Positions 11,241 through 22,927 of a stretch of DNA of 64,000 nucleotides are shown piece by piece. The stretch lies in assembly GCA_015183035.1 (NCBI GenBank), contig JACZZP010000018.1:1426001-1490000 (forward strand). The letters run 5' to 3'. The stretch comes from Meloidogyne chitwoodi. Its lineage: Eukaryota; Nematoda; Chromadorea; Rhabditida; Meloidogynidae. Made by a program: the position numbers and the translations under genes. The first letter of the stretch is position 1; every line of letters starts with the position of its first letter. Under the pieces are notes generated by a model. The model was not told where the DNA came from, did no database searches, and saw only the letters and a list, made by a program, of their open reading frames with translations.

Positions 11241-11986
11241 CTAATCAATAACACGACGAGTCCTTTTATTCGAAATTGTAGCAGGAATTGAAGTCAATCC
11301 ACCTTCACCATCAACAGAAGACTCTGATTTGGTAACAATGTCACTATTTTGGTGATCATGAGATCGAGTGTTGAAATTATTTTTGACTTGCTTTTCGCCA
11401 TTTGTAAGAATATTCTAAATAAAAAATGGTAAATAACTAAAACGAATATCTTTAATGAAAGAAAACAGCCTTCATTAATCATTAAAATATAACCTTTTGT
11501 TGAATTCCATTCTGAAAAGAAGATTCATCAATTAAACCTTCAGCACTATTCAAATTCAAACTTAATGAAACAGGTGAAGTTACTGAAGAAAGCGAAAAAA
11601 ATCTATCAGCTTCATCAAAATGTCGCTTTGGAGGCCTTCTTCCCTTAGAATGCCCAGAAACTAAATTTAATGCTGCACAAGAAGATATTCCAGTAATGGC
11701 AGATTCCATTAATTTGTTAAAACCTAAAATAATTTTAGAAAAAAGTTTAAAATAAAGGAAACCTTTAACGATATTTCCATTTTCAGAAGATTCTTCAAGG
11801 TAAGTAGTCTCAAAATTATAAATTTGTTTTTCCAAATTGGACAATTTTTGCTAAAAGTAAAATTTGTCTTCTTATGCTCATATCAATAAATATAAAGTAT
11901 AACTCCAAACAAACCAAAGCTTCAGTGCGCTGTCTAACCAATACAGACATTTCTTGTTTTGCATCAACATCCTTTATATGAGCCAT
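11241..11986 (-). CDS. Chromatin modification-related protein MEAF6 / EAF6
   Basis: Small subunit of NuA4/TIP60, MOZ/MORF and HBO1 histone acetyltransferase complexes; nuclear. Four exons (first from 11986; exon 3 ends 11494; exon 4 11414-11241) give about 187 aa. The family core is clear: an N-terminal coiled coil MSVLVRQRTEAL-QKLSNLEKQIY, then FETTYLEESSENGNIVKGF, corresponding to the FEGSYLED..GNIIRGW signature, then the RHFDEADRFFSLSSVTS block. The C terminus is basic (NKRTRRVID). Start codon at MAHIKD. It is divergently arranged with PINK1 with 333 bp between start codons. Confidence 0.92.
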
Positions 11987-12319
11987 TTTTAAGAAGTATT
12001 GAAAGAATAAATATTTATGAAAAGTCAAAAAGCGGTATCTAAATTAAAGTTTAAATAGAATAAAACAGAATCAAAAGTAAACGTAAAAAATAAAAAGAAC
12101 AAAAAAATAAAGCAAATTGAAAAATATCAAATGAAAATTACAAAATGAAATAAATTAAGCATTTTCTTTCAAAATACCAAATTAACTTAGTACAAAATAT
12201 CAACATGCAAGAATACCAAAGGACAAAAGACTCTAAGTTATTAACATTATTTTTTTAAAGAATTACTAAAAACATTTTATTTAAAATTTGTTCATTTTAA
12301 AGTTTAACTATAAATACAA
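11987..12319. promoter_or_regulatory. Shared divergent promoter region, MEAF6 / PINK1
   Basis: The 333 bp between two opposing start codons must hold both promoters. No specific motif was identified. Confidence 0.6.
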
Positions 12320-15300
12320 ATGTCGCTTAGAAGATTAAACAGAATTGCTTTTCAAGTTGTTTTAGAGGTATAATTTTTAAACTATAATTTATTTATTTTT
12401 ATTTTTTTAGTTTGCTCAAAGGCTTAAAAATGTTAAAGTAATTGATAACTTTGGAAAAGTTGGATTAAAAATTTTGAATTATAATCGCTTAGCTTTTAGA
12501 AGGACAATTTTTAAAGGAGTTAGTTGTTTTATTTTTACAAAAATTAGGCATTTTTGAATTTATTAATCTTATTAATTTTTTTTTTAGTTTCGAACTTTTG
12601 TCAGACAGCCTAACCAACTTTGGAGACCTTTCTCTTCTCTTCATTTTCGTCATCAACATCAATTGAATCAACGGAATGGTTTATATTACATTCGAGATAA
12701 TAAAGCTAAAAAAGATGTATTGCAGACTGTCCGGGTATTTTTATTTTTTAACATTTCTACATTGAATTAAGAACATATTTGGCACAAATGTTCGTTACAA
12801 TCGTTCATTATGTTCAACCGAAATGCCTGAACATTTGGATGGATATGAAATTGGTTTTCTTAACATTTTTTAAATTATTTTTTAAATATTTTTTAGGCAA
12901 TTTTATTGCTTCTGGTTGTAATGGCGCTGTCTTTAAACTCCGTCTCAAAGAGTCCAATGATAAACTTAAAGAACCACAACATGAAAATACTTTCAAAGTA
13001 AGTTATTGATTATTTGTTGTTAAAAACTTTTTCTGGTTGTTTGGAATTCTGATTATGATGTCGAGGTTTTGTTTCTATTCACTCAAGGAAATTTATTGAT
13101 TATTAATTTTAAAAATTAAGTATCTTTATTTCTTTTAGCTCTATCCCTTGGCATTAAAAGTTTTGTTTAGCGATGATTTTTCAACGCCAGAATGCTTTAT
13201 TTGGGAAGAAATGGGCTCAGAACTTATTCCACTTGTTAAATTGCCAAAAACATTTTTTAATGGAAAATTTTCAAGGTTTCTTTTTGTGATTATTCAAACA
13301 GGTTATATTTAAAAATAAGGAAAATTTAACTTCCTGTGATGATTTTTAATAATTGAGGCTTGAAGGTAATTTGTAAATATTAAATTTATTGGTTTTAACT
13401 TTTATTTAAAAAAATCCTAAAATAACACATTTTTCAACTTTATTTTATTCATTTACGCCAAAAGGATTCGAACCCTCATTACTTTTTAATTTCAATCAGC
13501 GCATTAACCAACTAAGACACACTTTACAATTTATGTTAGCTGCTTATTTTAAGCTTTCTCAATTCTTTTTTTTTAATTTAATATTTAAATTTCAGTATAA
13601 AAACAGTCTCTCGTTCACATCCAAATATAATAAAAATGTATACGGCCTTTACTGATCGAATTTCTGCCTTACCAGAAGCCGAAAAACTTTTAATTAATAA
13701 ACTTCAAAATCGTCGGTTTAATTTGAATAATTTAGACGTGGATATTACGGCTAAAACACTTTATGTAGTTATGAAAAGGTTTGTTTGAAATTTTAATTTT
13801 TTAATGGTTGAAAATTGAAAAATTTGAGGTTCAAATTAGAGACCTGCGAAATCGTACAATGTGGGATCCTTTATACGGGATTATTTTTTTAAACGAGGGA
13901 TGAGATCCCGCGGGTCTAACGAACCTAAAAATTCAAAAAGGTGAGGGATTACGGGGATGAGATTCGGCAAAATTTCTTCCTAATTCGAAAACATTCTTTT
14001 ACTGTTTTTTAATCACTTTCTTTTTTAGATATAGAATGACATTACAAAATTATTTAAAAATGTATAAAAGGAATTATTTACAAGGAAGAATAATGTTTGG
14101 TCAATTAATGGAGGCAATTGTTTTTCTTCACAAGAACACAATTTGTCATAGAGTAATTTCTTAAAAATATTTTTTAAGAAAAACTTTATATATTTTTGAT
14201 TTTAGGATATGAAATCAGACAACATTCTTTTGGATTTTGATTTTGAAGGTTTATTTTTTTCTTTAAAAATTGAACAAAAATTTCATTTTTAAAGAGGAAG
14301 TTCCACATTTGGTTTTAAGTGATTTTGGTTCAGCATTGTCTAATGGCGATTGGATTTTAAAATGTTCAAATGATGGAGAATTTAGCAATCTTGGAGGAAA
14401 TTTAGCTTTAAGAGCACCGGAAATAAGACGCATTAATTCAGAATTGAATTCATCTATTAATTATGAAATGACAGACACTTGGGCTGCTGGAACTCTTGCC
14501 TATGAAATTTTTACAAGGTTTTTTTAAAAATAAATTTAAAATAAATTTTTATGGAAGGGAATAGGGAAAAACTGAATTATTAAAGATCGGTTATAAATAG
14601 GAGAAAAAAAATAGGGAAAGATGATGGAAAGTTTTGAAACTTTTTTTGGAGAATTTGGGACAACAAAAGGAGTAGCAGTTTTAACAACTTTTTCCAAAAT
14701 ATAAAGAATTATTTTTTCTCTTCTAGACGAAATCCATTTTATGCTGTTTTGAGCAGTGCTACATACAAAGAATCTGATTTACCTCCATTACCTACACGTT
14801 TAATTAATCCAATAAAAAAAGTTATTTGTCAAATGCTTTCAATTAATCCAAATAAAAGACCAAAACCTGAAATTGGTGCAAATATTTTGGCTATTTCTCT
14901 TTTTAGAATGGATTTAAATAAATATTTGAAAAACTTTTCTTTGTCTGCAAAGGTTTATTTTTTTTTTAAATTTAAATTAAATTTATTTTTAAATTTTAGG
15001 ATAAAATAACTGATTATGTAATTCGTTCTTTTGCTCAACTTTATGCTAGTGAAACAATTTTGGGTCGTTTTTTAAATCCAAAAACTGTTAGTAATGCTGA
15101 GCTTCAAGTATTTATTTATTTTTAATTTGGAAAAATAGAGAGGATACTTTTGGGGAACATTTTACCGAACAGGGGACTATTAACTTTATTTTTTCAATTT
15201 TAATGAATTTTTAATCGAAAAAGTCATTAATTTATTTAAATTTACTTTTAATAAAAATTAAACTTCAATTTATTATAGTAAAAATTCTAAAAAATAACTA

Positions 15301-15621
15301 GACTGAAAATGGCAATAAATTTTTAATTTAAAAAATTTTAATTCGGTGAAAGTCTCTCCATCCTGTAAATTGTCTTTTTCGGTTAAATATCCAAAAATTA
15401 AATAATATTTTTGAAAAACAAAATTTAAGCTTCGTGCAACATTTCTCTCTCGAATAGGTGTTAATGATTTACGAACATCATTAAACTATTTTATTGAAGA
15501 TTTTGAACAAAAAGGAGAAGAAGAATTTTTAATAAATGAAGAAATATTAAATAATAATAATAATGAAAATTATTTATTTAATCATCAAGAAGAAGCATTT
15601 TCATCAGCTATAACTAAATAA
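12320..15621 (+). CDS. pink-1: PTEN-induced kinase 1 (PINK1), mitochondrial Ser/Thr kinase
   Basis: Mitophagy kinase that phosphorylates ubiquitin and Parkin on damaged mitochondria. Thirteen exons encode about 570 aa (human 581). The N terminus is Arg-rich without acids (MSLRRLNRIAFQ, later RTFVRQ), as in a mitochondrial presequence. Kinase features: glycine loop IASGCNGAVFKL, lysine in LALKVLF, catalytic loop ICHRDMKSDNILL, VLSDFGSAL, LGGNLALRAPE and DTWAAGTLAYEI. The C-terminal extension (LRATFLSRIGVNDLRTSL onward) corresponds to the PINK1-specific CTE. First exons 12320-12367, 12411-12518, 12588-12734, then from 12772; stop TAA 15619-15621. Introns hold a tRNA-like element (13454-13535) and a GC-richer repeat near 13850-13970. 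Confidence 0.96.
13454..13535 (-). pseudogene. tRNA-like sequence in a PINK1 intron (antisense)
   Basis: On the minus strand: box A TGTCTTAGTTGGTTAATGC and a canonical box B GGTTCGAATCC with a pairable T stem. The acceptor stem does not close well. tRNA pseudogene or tRNA-derived repeat. Confidence 0.5.
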
Positions 15622-15828
15622 ACAAATAAACTTTTATATAAAATTAAATACCTCTCAATTTTAAATAAATTAAAAAAAATTTTAAATTTTTTTATAAAAA
15701 TTCAACTTAAATTTAGGAATAAAAAGTTTAAAAATAAATTTTTATTTTTTGAATTTATATTTGCTTTTATGTAAATAAATGACCATTAGAGATTTTGGCT
15801 AATTGTTCATTTATATTTTGATAAATAC
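15622..15828. other. PINK1 3' region
   Basis: AT-rich, with several AATAAA-like polyadenylation signals between 15620 and 15780; no coding sequence seen. Confidence 0.4.
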
Positions 15829-16025
15829 TTTAGTTTTTCTGCTTCTCTGTTCTCTATTACATACAATTATATATACACTACACTTTTCCGGAAAGTTTAA
15901 ATATATATTTTCCGGAAGTTTCTCTAATTCTTTTAAAGTTTATATATTACGGAAAATTCAGAGAAATAAAGGAACATTTGAGTCTTCCACAGAAAAAATA
16001 ATAAAATAAAAAAATTTTTTAAATA
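15829..16025 (+). repeat. Direct repeat, left copy, flanking family member A
   Basis: About 190 bp beginning TTTTTCTGCTTCTCTGTTC and holding palindromic TTTTCCGGAAAGTTTAAA and TATATTTTCCGGAA. A diverged copy in the same orientation lies at 17539-17768, so the pair brackets the minus-strand gene at 16199-17291. Confidence 0.85.
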
Positions 16026-16198
16026 CAAAGTTAAATTATCGGTGAATTTTACAATCTTTTGACCAAGTTTTACAACAAAATTTGCATTAATTTAGGATAA
16101 ATATTCAATAGTTAATTGAGTAATGACTTCAAATTAGTGCAAAAATTAAAAAAAAAATTTCAATTGAAAAAAAAAATATTTAAAAAAAAAATCAATTT

Positions 16199-17291
16199 TT
16201 ACACTGTTTTACTTTTCTTCATTTCAATATTCTTTAATTTATCATATCCTTTTATATAATTTTTTGGGTGAAGAATTGCTGTTAAAATTCTTTTTAATTT
16301 ATTTTTTTTATTTTTTATTTCTTTTTCTTTTTTAAATTCAAACATTTTATTTTCTTTTTCTTCTAAAATTTCCTTTTCCCATTTTTTTTCAATTTTTTCA
16401 AAAATTGTTTTAATTTTTTCTTTTTTCTCTTCTTTTCCTACACTATTTTCTTTTATTTTTAAAATATTAAATTCTTCAAATATTTCTTTTAATAATTCAC
16501 AATTATTTTTTAAATCTTCAATTTTATCAGTTTTTAATGTATTTTCAAATTTATTTATTTTTTCACAAGTATTTTTTAGTTCAAATATTTTATCAAATAA
16601 ATTTAAGTAAATAATTAAAGTCTAAAATTTAATTTATTATAATTAGTGAGACTCTAATGTCGAATATTTATTATATTAGGTAAGACTCTAATGTGGGGGA
16701 TATCATAGACTCTAATGTGATGGAGAATATTAGTGAGACTCTAAAGTAGTATTTTGTTAGGTAAGACTCTAATGGTATGGGTATATTAGAGTAAATAAAG
16801 TATTTAATTATATACCTCATATTTCTTCTTCACATCTTCAAACTCTCCATTTTGAATATAATCTTTAAATATTTCCTCTAAAAATTGTTTTAAATCTTTT
16901 GAATATTTAGCTTTTTCAAAAAATTGAGAAATTTCAATATTTTTTTCTTTTATTAAATTATAATTTTCAACCAAAATTTTAACACTTTTTAAAACTTTTT
17001 GAAATGTTTCTAAATTTTCTATTTTCTCCAATAATTCATTTAATATTTTAAAATTGTTCATTTCTTCTTTACTTAATTTATTTTGTAATAATTCAAAATT
17101 TTCTGAAAAATTGAAAAAAATAAATAAAAAATTTTTTTTTTTAATTTTATACCTTTACTAGTATTTTTTTCTTCATTAATTTCTTTTTCTGCATCTTTTT
17201 TAATTTGAAATGAAACTTTTTTATCTATTGAATTTACAAGATTTGAGAAGAAAAAAATTAAAATTAATTTGAGAATAATTTTTTTTTTCAT
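16199..17291 (-). CDS. Secreted coiled-coil family, member A (diverged)
   Basis: Not a known family. Exon 1 from 17291 encodes a signal peptide (MKKKIILKLILIFFFSNLVNS), whose end resembles the NLVKS of the array members. Exon 2 (to 16816) and exon 3 (about 16621-16199) encode Lys/Glu/Asn-rich, predicted helical sequence with heptad-like leucines and isoleucines, about 280 aa in all. It lies on the opposite strand to the other members, between two direct repeats, 510 bp downstream of the chromo-shadow gene. The exon 3 acceptor is uncertain. Role inferred only as a secreted protein. Confidence 0.65.
16640..16795. repeat. Short tandem-like repeats of GACTCTAATG
   Basis: Six interspersed copies of GACTCTAA(T/A)G with spacers rich in ATTAG, in the intron between exons 2 and 3 of member A. 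Confidence 0.75.
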
Positions 17292-17538
17292 TTAAAAAAT
17301 AAAATATAAAATAAAGTATGAGAGTGACAGTAAAGACAAATTTTCTCAAACTCAATCAATTCAATATTTTATATATTGATTTTTTTTATTGATCAAAATC
17401 CGTGGCTATTTAGTCACAATGTAGTCATACAAAATTACCTATAGAAAAGCACTTTTTCTGCGTTAGATACTGATTTTTTTCTCTAATTAGTAGATTAACT
17501 GCGCTTGTTAGATAGAATTATTTATTAAGTAAATATAG

Positions 17539-17768
17539 TTTTTCTGCTTCTCTGTTCTCTATTACATATACACATCTCTACACTAAACTTTTCCGGAAAG
17601 TTTAAAATATATATTTTCCGGAATCATTACTCATTAATTTTCTTTAATCTTTTAGTTTATATTTTCCGGAAAATGCAGAGAAAAAAGACTACTTGAGTCA
17701 TCCGCAGAAAAAAATAAATAAAAATTCAAAAAAAAATTAAAATTTTTTTTGAATTTTTTTTAAATACC
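17539..17768 (+). repeat. Direct repeat, right copy, flanking family member A
   Basis: Diverged copy of 15829-16025 with the same TTTTTCTGCTTCTCTGTTC start and three TTTTCCGGAA cores, immediately upstream of the start of member A. Its position suggests that it carries that gene's promoter. Confidence 0.85.
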
Positions 17769-17801
17769 AAAAAAAAAGAATAAATTAAAATAAATAATTA
17801 T

Positions 17802-18351
17802 TTAATAATTTACATAATTTTCATACAATTCTGGATATTTATTTTTAACTTCATTGCAAGGTAAAAGCATTGCAGATGTTTTATCCTCCAATTTTATAAG
17901 AAAATAAATTGTTTCACAACACAAAGTTTCTCCAATAATTTCTATTGGTTTTAATCCATGACAGTTTTTTTCTGCGTTTGAAAGACTAAAAAAAATAAAA
18001 TTTAAATTTTAAAAAATATTTTGGTAAATTTAAAAGAATATTTATTTAATAATTTTATTTTTCTAATTTAATTTAAAATTAAAAATAATAAAATTTGACC
18101 AAAAATATTAATCCAAATTCAAGCTAAGGGAAATTAAATTGATTTTTTACTTAAAAATAAATTTCATCAAAAAAAATAAAATTTCTCTCACAACTTCTTC
18201 AGAAAAAAAAAACAAATTTTAATTTTATTAAAATATTTTAAAAATTAATTAATTAAAAAAACCTTGGTATTTCTGCTTCTCTAACAGGCAAAAAAGAAGC
18301 TTCATTTCCTTCAAAATATTTCTTTAAATTTTCTTTTTCAAGAATAACCAT
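17802..18351 (-). CDS. Chromo-shadow-domain-only HP1-like protein (90 aa)
   Basis: Exons 18351-18263 and 17985-17802 encode about 90 aa. The second exon matches the HP1 chromo shadow domain: GLKPIEIIGETLCCETIYFL, then IKLEDKTSAMLLPCNEVKNK and YPELYENY, aligning with the G-E-IIGATDSCG-L-FLMKW and ADLV-AKEAN-K-PQ-VI-FYE pattern. No chromodomain precedes it: the next sequence upstream is the end of RRP15. It could dimerise with HP1 proteins and recruit PxVxL partners without binding H3K9me. A missed upstream exon cannot be fully excluded, but only 151 bp separates it from RRP15. Confidence 0.78.
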
Positions 18352-18502
18352 TTTTTTAATTTAAATTAATTTGAACTGAAAATTAATTTAAAAAAAAAAT
18401 AAAATTAAAATAAAATTTAAAATAAAAATTGTTGATTAAAAAAAAACATTTTTTCAAAAATTAATATTTTATTAAAAAATAATTAAACAAAAAATAATAA
18501 AT

Positions 18503-19459
18503 TTATTCTTCTTCTTTTATTTCAATATCAGTATCTTCAACACCAGAAGAAATTGCCAAATCATCTTTTTCGTCATCATTTTCTTCTTCTTTTTTTAATT
18601 TTTTAAAAGTTTTGGTCTTCTTTTCTTTTTTAATTTTATTATTATTATTAAAATTATTATATTCTTTTAATTCTTCTAATATTCTTTTTCTTTCTTTTAT
18701 TGTTTTTCCTGACATTTGTTCTAATTTTTCTTTACAAAATGTTTGTCTTTCTGCTACTGCATTGAATAATTGAGTTACTCCTCTTTAATTTAAAAAATTA
18801 ATTAATTAAATTAATTGTATTTTTAATATAACCAAAGTGTCCACAAGTTTTAAATTATTTTTTTTAAAAAGATTTCTTAAAAATCAATCGGTTCTTTTCC
18901 TTTATGAGTACAAATGTCCGCAAGTTTTATCTGCAACTCTTTTATTAATTTTGGAGGCATAAAATCAACAATCTTTGCTAAAATATAATAAAATGCATCT
19001 TCTCTTCTTTTAAATTTTCTCTCCATGGAAATTGCATAGGTAGTTGTAAAAATGCTTATTTACTTTGAAAAAAATTACCTGCGGATAAAACTTGCGGACA
19101 TTTGTACGCATAAAGGAAAAGTACCAATAAATCAATCTATAGTAAATATATTCGTGTCTAAATACTAAAAGGATAATGAAAATATTTTCTTTTTTTAAAA
19201 AAAAATATAAATTTACAAAAAACAAACAAATATATAGCTCATGGAGAGGACTTTTTGGTCACACAAAAAATAAAAAATGATTTGAAAAAACTTTACAATT
19301 AAAAAATAACTTTCCCAAAAGAATTCTTTTTCAACTTGAAAGCTTTTCCAATTTTAAAATAAAATAATTAAACCTTGTAGCAAAATGTACCAATTTCTTT
19401 TCTTTTTCTTTATCCAATCCATAATCTGGCTTTACATAATTTATACGTTTCGCGTCCAT
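18503..19459 (-). CDS. RRP15-like ribosomal RNA processing protein
   Basis: Nucleolar 60S pre-ribosome assembly factor. Exon 1 19459-19374 (MDAKRINYVKPDYGLDKEKE..) and exon 2 18782-18503 encode 121 aa. The diagnostic stretch is VKPD-----KE-E--L---ATRGVTQLFNAV, the RRP15 signature (ATRGVVQLFNAV in human). The C terminus is Lys-rich then acidic. It is shorter than the human protein because the long N-terminal half is missing, which may be real reduction. The single intron carries a Merlin-like element. Confidence 0.87.
18890..19125. mobile_element. Merlin-like non-autonomous element in RRP15 intron
   Basis: Inverted ends of about 50 bp: GGTTCTTTTCCTTTATGAGT on the left and its near complement ending GGAAAAGTACC on the right, both followed inward by TCCGCAAGTTTTATC. 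The interior on the minus strand keeps a transposase-C-terminus-like VDFMPPK, comparable to the SDIWPPK end of the transposase at 57285-57551. Confidence 0.75.
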
Positions 19460-19651
19460 CAAAAAATTAAAAAAAAAATATTTTTACTAAAAATTAAATT
19501 AATTAATTAATTTAAAAAAATAAAATTGAATATTAATAATCATTTGAAAAAAATAAAATTTATTTATTTATTTAAATTTATCACAGAATAAATAAAAAAA
19601 ATATATTTATTTAAAATAATAATAATAATCTCCAAATTAATATTTATTTAT

Positions 19652-21639
19652 TTATGCATAAGAAATTACTAGCCAAGCAAAAACAAAATAAAAAAGCATT
19701 AAAGGATAATAGGAAAGAAATTTACGTTTTGGAGGCTGTGATCCTTCCATAAATTTTGTTGAAGCTGAAAAAATAAAAAATTAAAAAAAATTATTAAAAA
19801 TTTTAGAGAAAAAATGTTTAAGAAAAAAAGACTTCTTTTTTAAAGTCATTTTTATCAAAAATAAACACATTAGAGAGATTGAAAGATTTTTTAAAAATAA
19901 TGGGAATGGAGAATTCTTTAAAACTTTTTTTTAATTTATCGAAATGTTGGGGAGAGTTGATATTTAAATAAAAAAAATTTCAGAATGCTCAAAAATGACC
20001 TAAAGGTACGGGAAAATCTAAGAATTGGTCAAGAACTAATATTCAATCTCCAATAAATATTTTTATAAATTTAAAATAATACTATGAGAAGATATTTTTT
20101 AAATTAATTATTAAAAAAAATACCAAAAGAAGCCCATCCAAGTCCGAGAATTGTTATAATTAATCTTATAATTAAATTAATCTTCATCTTTTTCTTAAAC
20201 AAAAATTGAACTGTTTTAATTCCTAGAGAAGAAAAAATAAAAGGAAGTAAGCAATATCCAACAACACAAAGTGATTGAAAAAATGAACTGAAAGAAAAAA
20301 AGAATAAAATTTAAAATAAAAAAAAACATTTTTCCTCCGAGAAGTTTAGCGTTAAGAGTGACCACAAGCGAACCAAAAAATGCTAAAGAAAATATTTGAG
20401 TAAATTGGGCTCCTTTTTCAGCTCCTTGTAATAAACTAAAAATATAAAAAATTATAAAAAAAATAAATTTAAATTTTACAGTGAAAGAAGAACACAAATA
20501 AAAAGAGGACCCCAAAGATCCCAATCAGCAAGTACATTTTTATCATTCTTTGGAGGAAAAAGAACTTGAGAGAATTTATCATAAAGTATTTTCAAATCAC
20601 GATTCTAAAATTTTAAAAGAATTTTTTTAAAATTTTGTTTAAATATTTTGACCAAATTTGATTTTCTATATTATTTGGGTTTTCTTTACACTATTCCCCA
20701 TTTTAACGGAAAATTAAAGTTCTTTCCAATTTATTAAATGAAAGAAACTTTTGAAGAAAATTCCATCCTTGCTCTAATCAAGTGAATTTGACCTCGAAAA
20801 ATAATAAATGCACGGAAAACTTGGAAATCTTTTGTCAAGGCTTAGGTCAATAAATTTGGGTACTTTCCCGTTATGCGGGCAAGTTCTGCATTTTTTGTCC
20901 GCAACTTTTTTCTTTAATAATATTGCACACCACAACAAAGCTGTTTATTGTGAATAATTCCAACTTTCTGGAGGAATTTTGCTGCATAATTATCATCGGG
21001 AATTTCAACAATTAATTTTTTGTAATTAGAACTCATTTTTAAAAATTTGGAAAGAGTACTTTCGAAAAAATATATAAGGAAATATATATAGGGAATTAAT
21101 TTATCAACGATCATATTATGTATTGGGCAGATTTACCATTCCGCTTTATATAATATTTTTTGGGAAAAATGAAAAATTGTTGATTTTATGCCTCCAATAT
21201 AATAAATAAAGAAAAAATGTTACGGACAAAAAATTGCAGAAATTGCCTGCATGACGGAAAGGTACCGAAATTTGTCATTTTAGAAAAATTAAACAAAAAG
21301 TTTCTCGCTTTCATAACCCTAAAGCGCAAAAATTAAGCTTCTCATTAATCAAAATAGACTAAAAAAATAATTTAAAAAAATACCAAAGTGTCAGTAATAC
21401 TTTCATCAAGAGTGTCAAATTCACAATCAAAATGAACATTGTTACCCAAAACATTTTTTGAATCACTCTTTCCACCAATATTACCGCTAAGGTCAGCGAC
21501 TTTTGCAGATTTGTTTCCCTCTAATTTTTCACTTTGATTTATTTCTTTTTCCAACTAAAAAATTTAATTGAAATTAACAAGTTTTTTAATTAAGAAAAAC
21601 CTGCTCCAAATCAATGGCAAAAGATAAATTTGAAGTCAT
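19652..21639 (-). CDS. YIPF6 (Yip1-domain Golgi membrane protein)
   Basis: Multi-pass protein of the Yip1 family that acts in ER-Golgi traffic. Six exons: 21639-21601, about 21555-21387, about 20606-20482, about 20441-20334, about 20287-20123, and about 19765-19652; about 245 aa. YIPF6 hallmarks: RDLKILYDKF-VLFPP, NVLADWDLWGPLFICV, FGSLVVTLNAKLLGGKISFF, QSLCVVGYCLLP and STKFMEGSQPPKRK with a final hydrophobic span. The cytosolic N terminus is acidic. The exon 2/3 intron holds a Merlin-like element at 20859-21266. It sits 360 bp downstream of RPL18 and 192 bp upstream of RRP15. Confidence 0.95.
20859..21266. mobile_element. Merlin-like element in YIPF6 intron
   Basis: Inverted ends of about 55 bp, GGTACTTTCCCGTTATGCGG on the left and its imperfect complement ending GGAAAGGTACC. 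The flanks TAAATTTG and GAAATTTG are a 7/8 target duplication. The minus strand keeps a transposase N-terminal fragment (AAKFLQKVGIIHNKQLCCG) like the start of Merlin/ISXO2 transposases. Confidence 0.82.
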
Positions 21640-21999
21640 TTTTAGTCAAGAAAAAAATTAATTTTATAAATTATTTGTCTAAAAAATATATAAAATTATT
21701 TCACAGAAATATTTTAACATTTTAAATTAATTTTTAAAATTATCAATCATTCAGATTTTAACAATTTCTATCTTATTAAAAAATATCTAAAATAAAAATT
21801 CCTCCCATAAAAAAATATTTTTTTAAGGAATCTCCAGCAAAATATATTAAAAATATTATTTAATGGTAAAATAACCAAAAGACAAATGAAATAAATTTTT
21901 TAAAGAGCAACTTTTTAACATTGAAAAGGAATTCAAATTAACAAAACAGAACAATTTATTGTAGAAACGAACAAAAAATGTTTTCTAGCAAATCTCTTC

Positions 22000-22927
22000 T
22001 TAATTCTTATATCCACGTGATGCTCGGCGTCCACGTGCACGTTCAAATTTACGTCCTATAAAGAGATTTTATTTAGAAATTTTATTGCTAGAAACTCTAC
22101 AACTAAAATTTAAAACTCAAAAACCTTTAGAACGGATTAACGGCTTTGCATGACTACCAGGAACTCCAGGCGGTGGGCCAAAGTGCTAAAATTAAATAAA
22201 TGTTAATTTCAAATTCATTTAAAGATTAAAGAAAACCTTTTCAGCTTCACGCGACTTTCTTGGCCCTTGCAAAAGAATTGTGTTTTCGCCTTTTGGAGCT
22301 CTTAATGCCAATTGATCAAAAGTTATAGTTTCACCACCAGCCTTAATAATACGAGCCCGAGCAGCTGTAGTAAAACGCAAAGCACAGACAGTCATTTCGG
22401 GAAGATTATAAATGCGTTTGTCGTCTGTCACAGTTCCAACACAAACGACTATCTTCTTTTCATTTCCTTAATTTTAAATTATTTTTTAAAAAAAAATATA
22501 GCGATTAGATATTGACCCTTACAATTAGATTTGTAAAAAATAAGAGAATCACTAAAGACAGTTTAAATCAAAACTCTTATTGGTAGTTAAACATTAAGGA
22601 AAGTTGACATTGGACTATGACAGTTAATCTGCAATAGGATTGGTTGCGATTGTGAGAACCTTGTCTAGACACACTTATCCTAATAAAAAATAAATAAATA
22701 CCCGGACGTTTGTAGTTTCGAACAATACGAGAAATTGACAGAGGTGGACGATTACGTTTTGACATATAAAGACGTCTAAGGACAACAGCATTGAAACGTT
22801 TCTTTGTGTTGACACGTTTAGTCAAATAGCGATAAAGTTTAACCAAAACACGCAAGTAAGGATCATCACTTTTTGGTGCTTTACGTCGAACTTTTCTATC
22901 ATATTTGTGATCAATATCGATTCCCAT
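22000..22927 (-). CDS. rpl-18: 60S ribosomal protein L18 (eL18)
   Basis: Exons 22927-22702, 22466-22237 and two short 3' exons encode about 188 aa, the normal length. [84 protein letters not shown] and [13 protein letters not shown] match eL18 throughout. The first intron is longer than its neighbours and may host a snoRNA. It is the most upstream of four same-strand genes. Confidence 0.98.
22529..22690 (-). ncRNA. Candidate box H/ACA snoRNA in RPL18 intron 1
   Basis: On the minus strand the intron contains two potential hairpins. The 3' one closes with a perfect 8-bp stem, AATAAGAG with CTCTTATT, followed by TTTT and ACA three bases before the likely end (complement of 22532-22534). A hinge rich in A lies between the hairpins. 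Ribosomal-protein introns commonly host snoRNAs. No target rRNA pairing was tested, so this is a structural guess. Confidence 0.3.
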
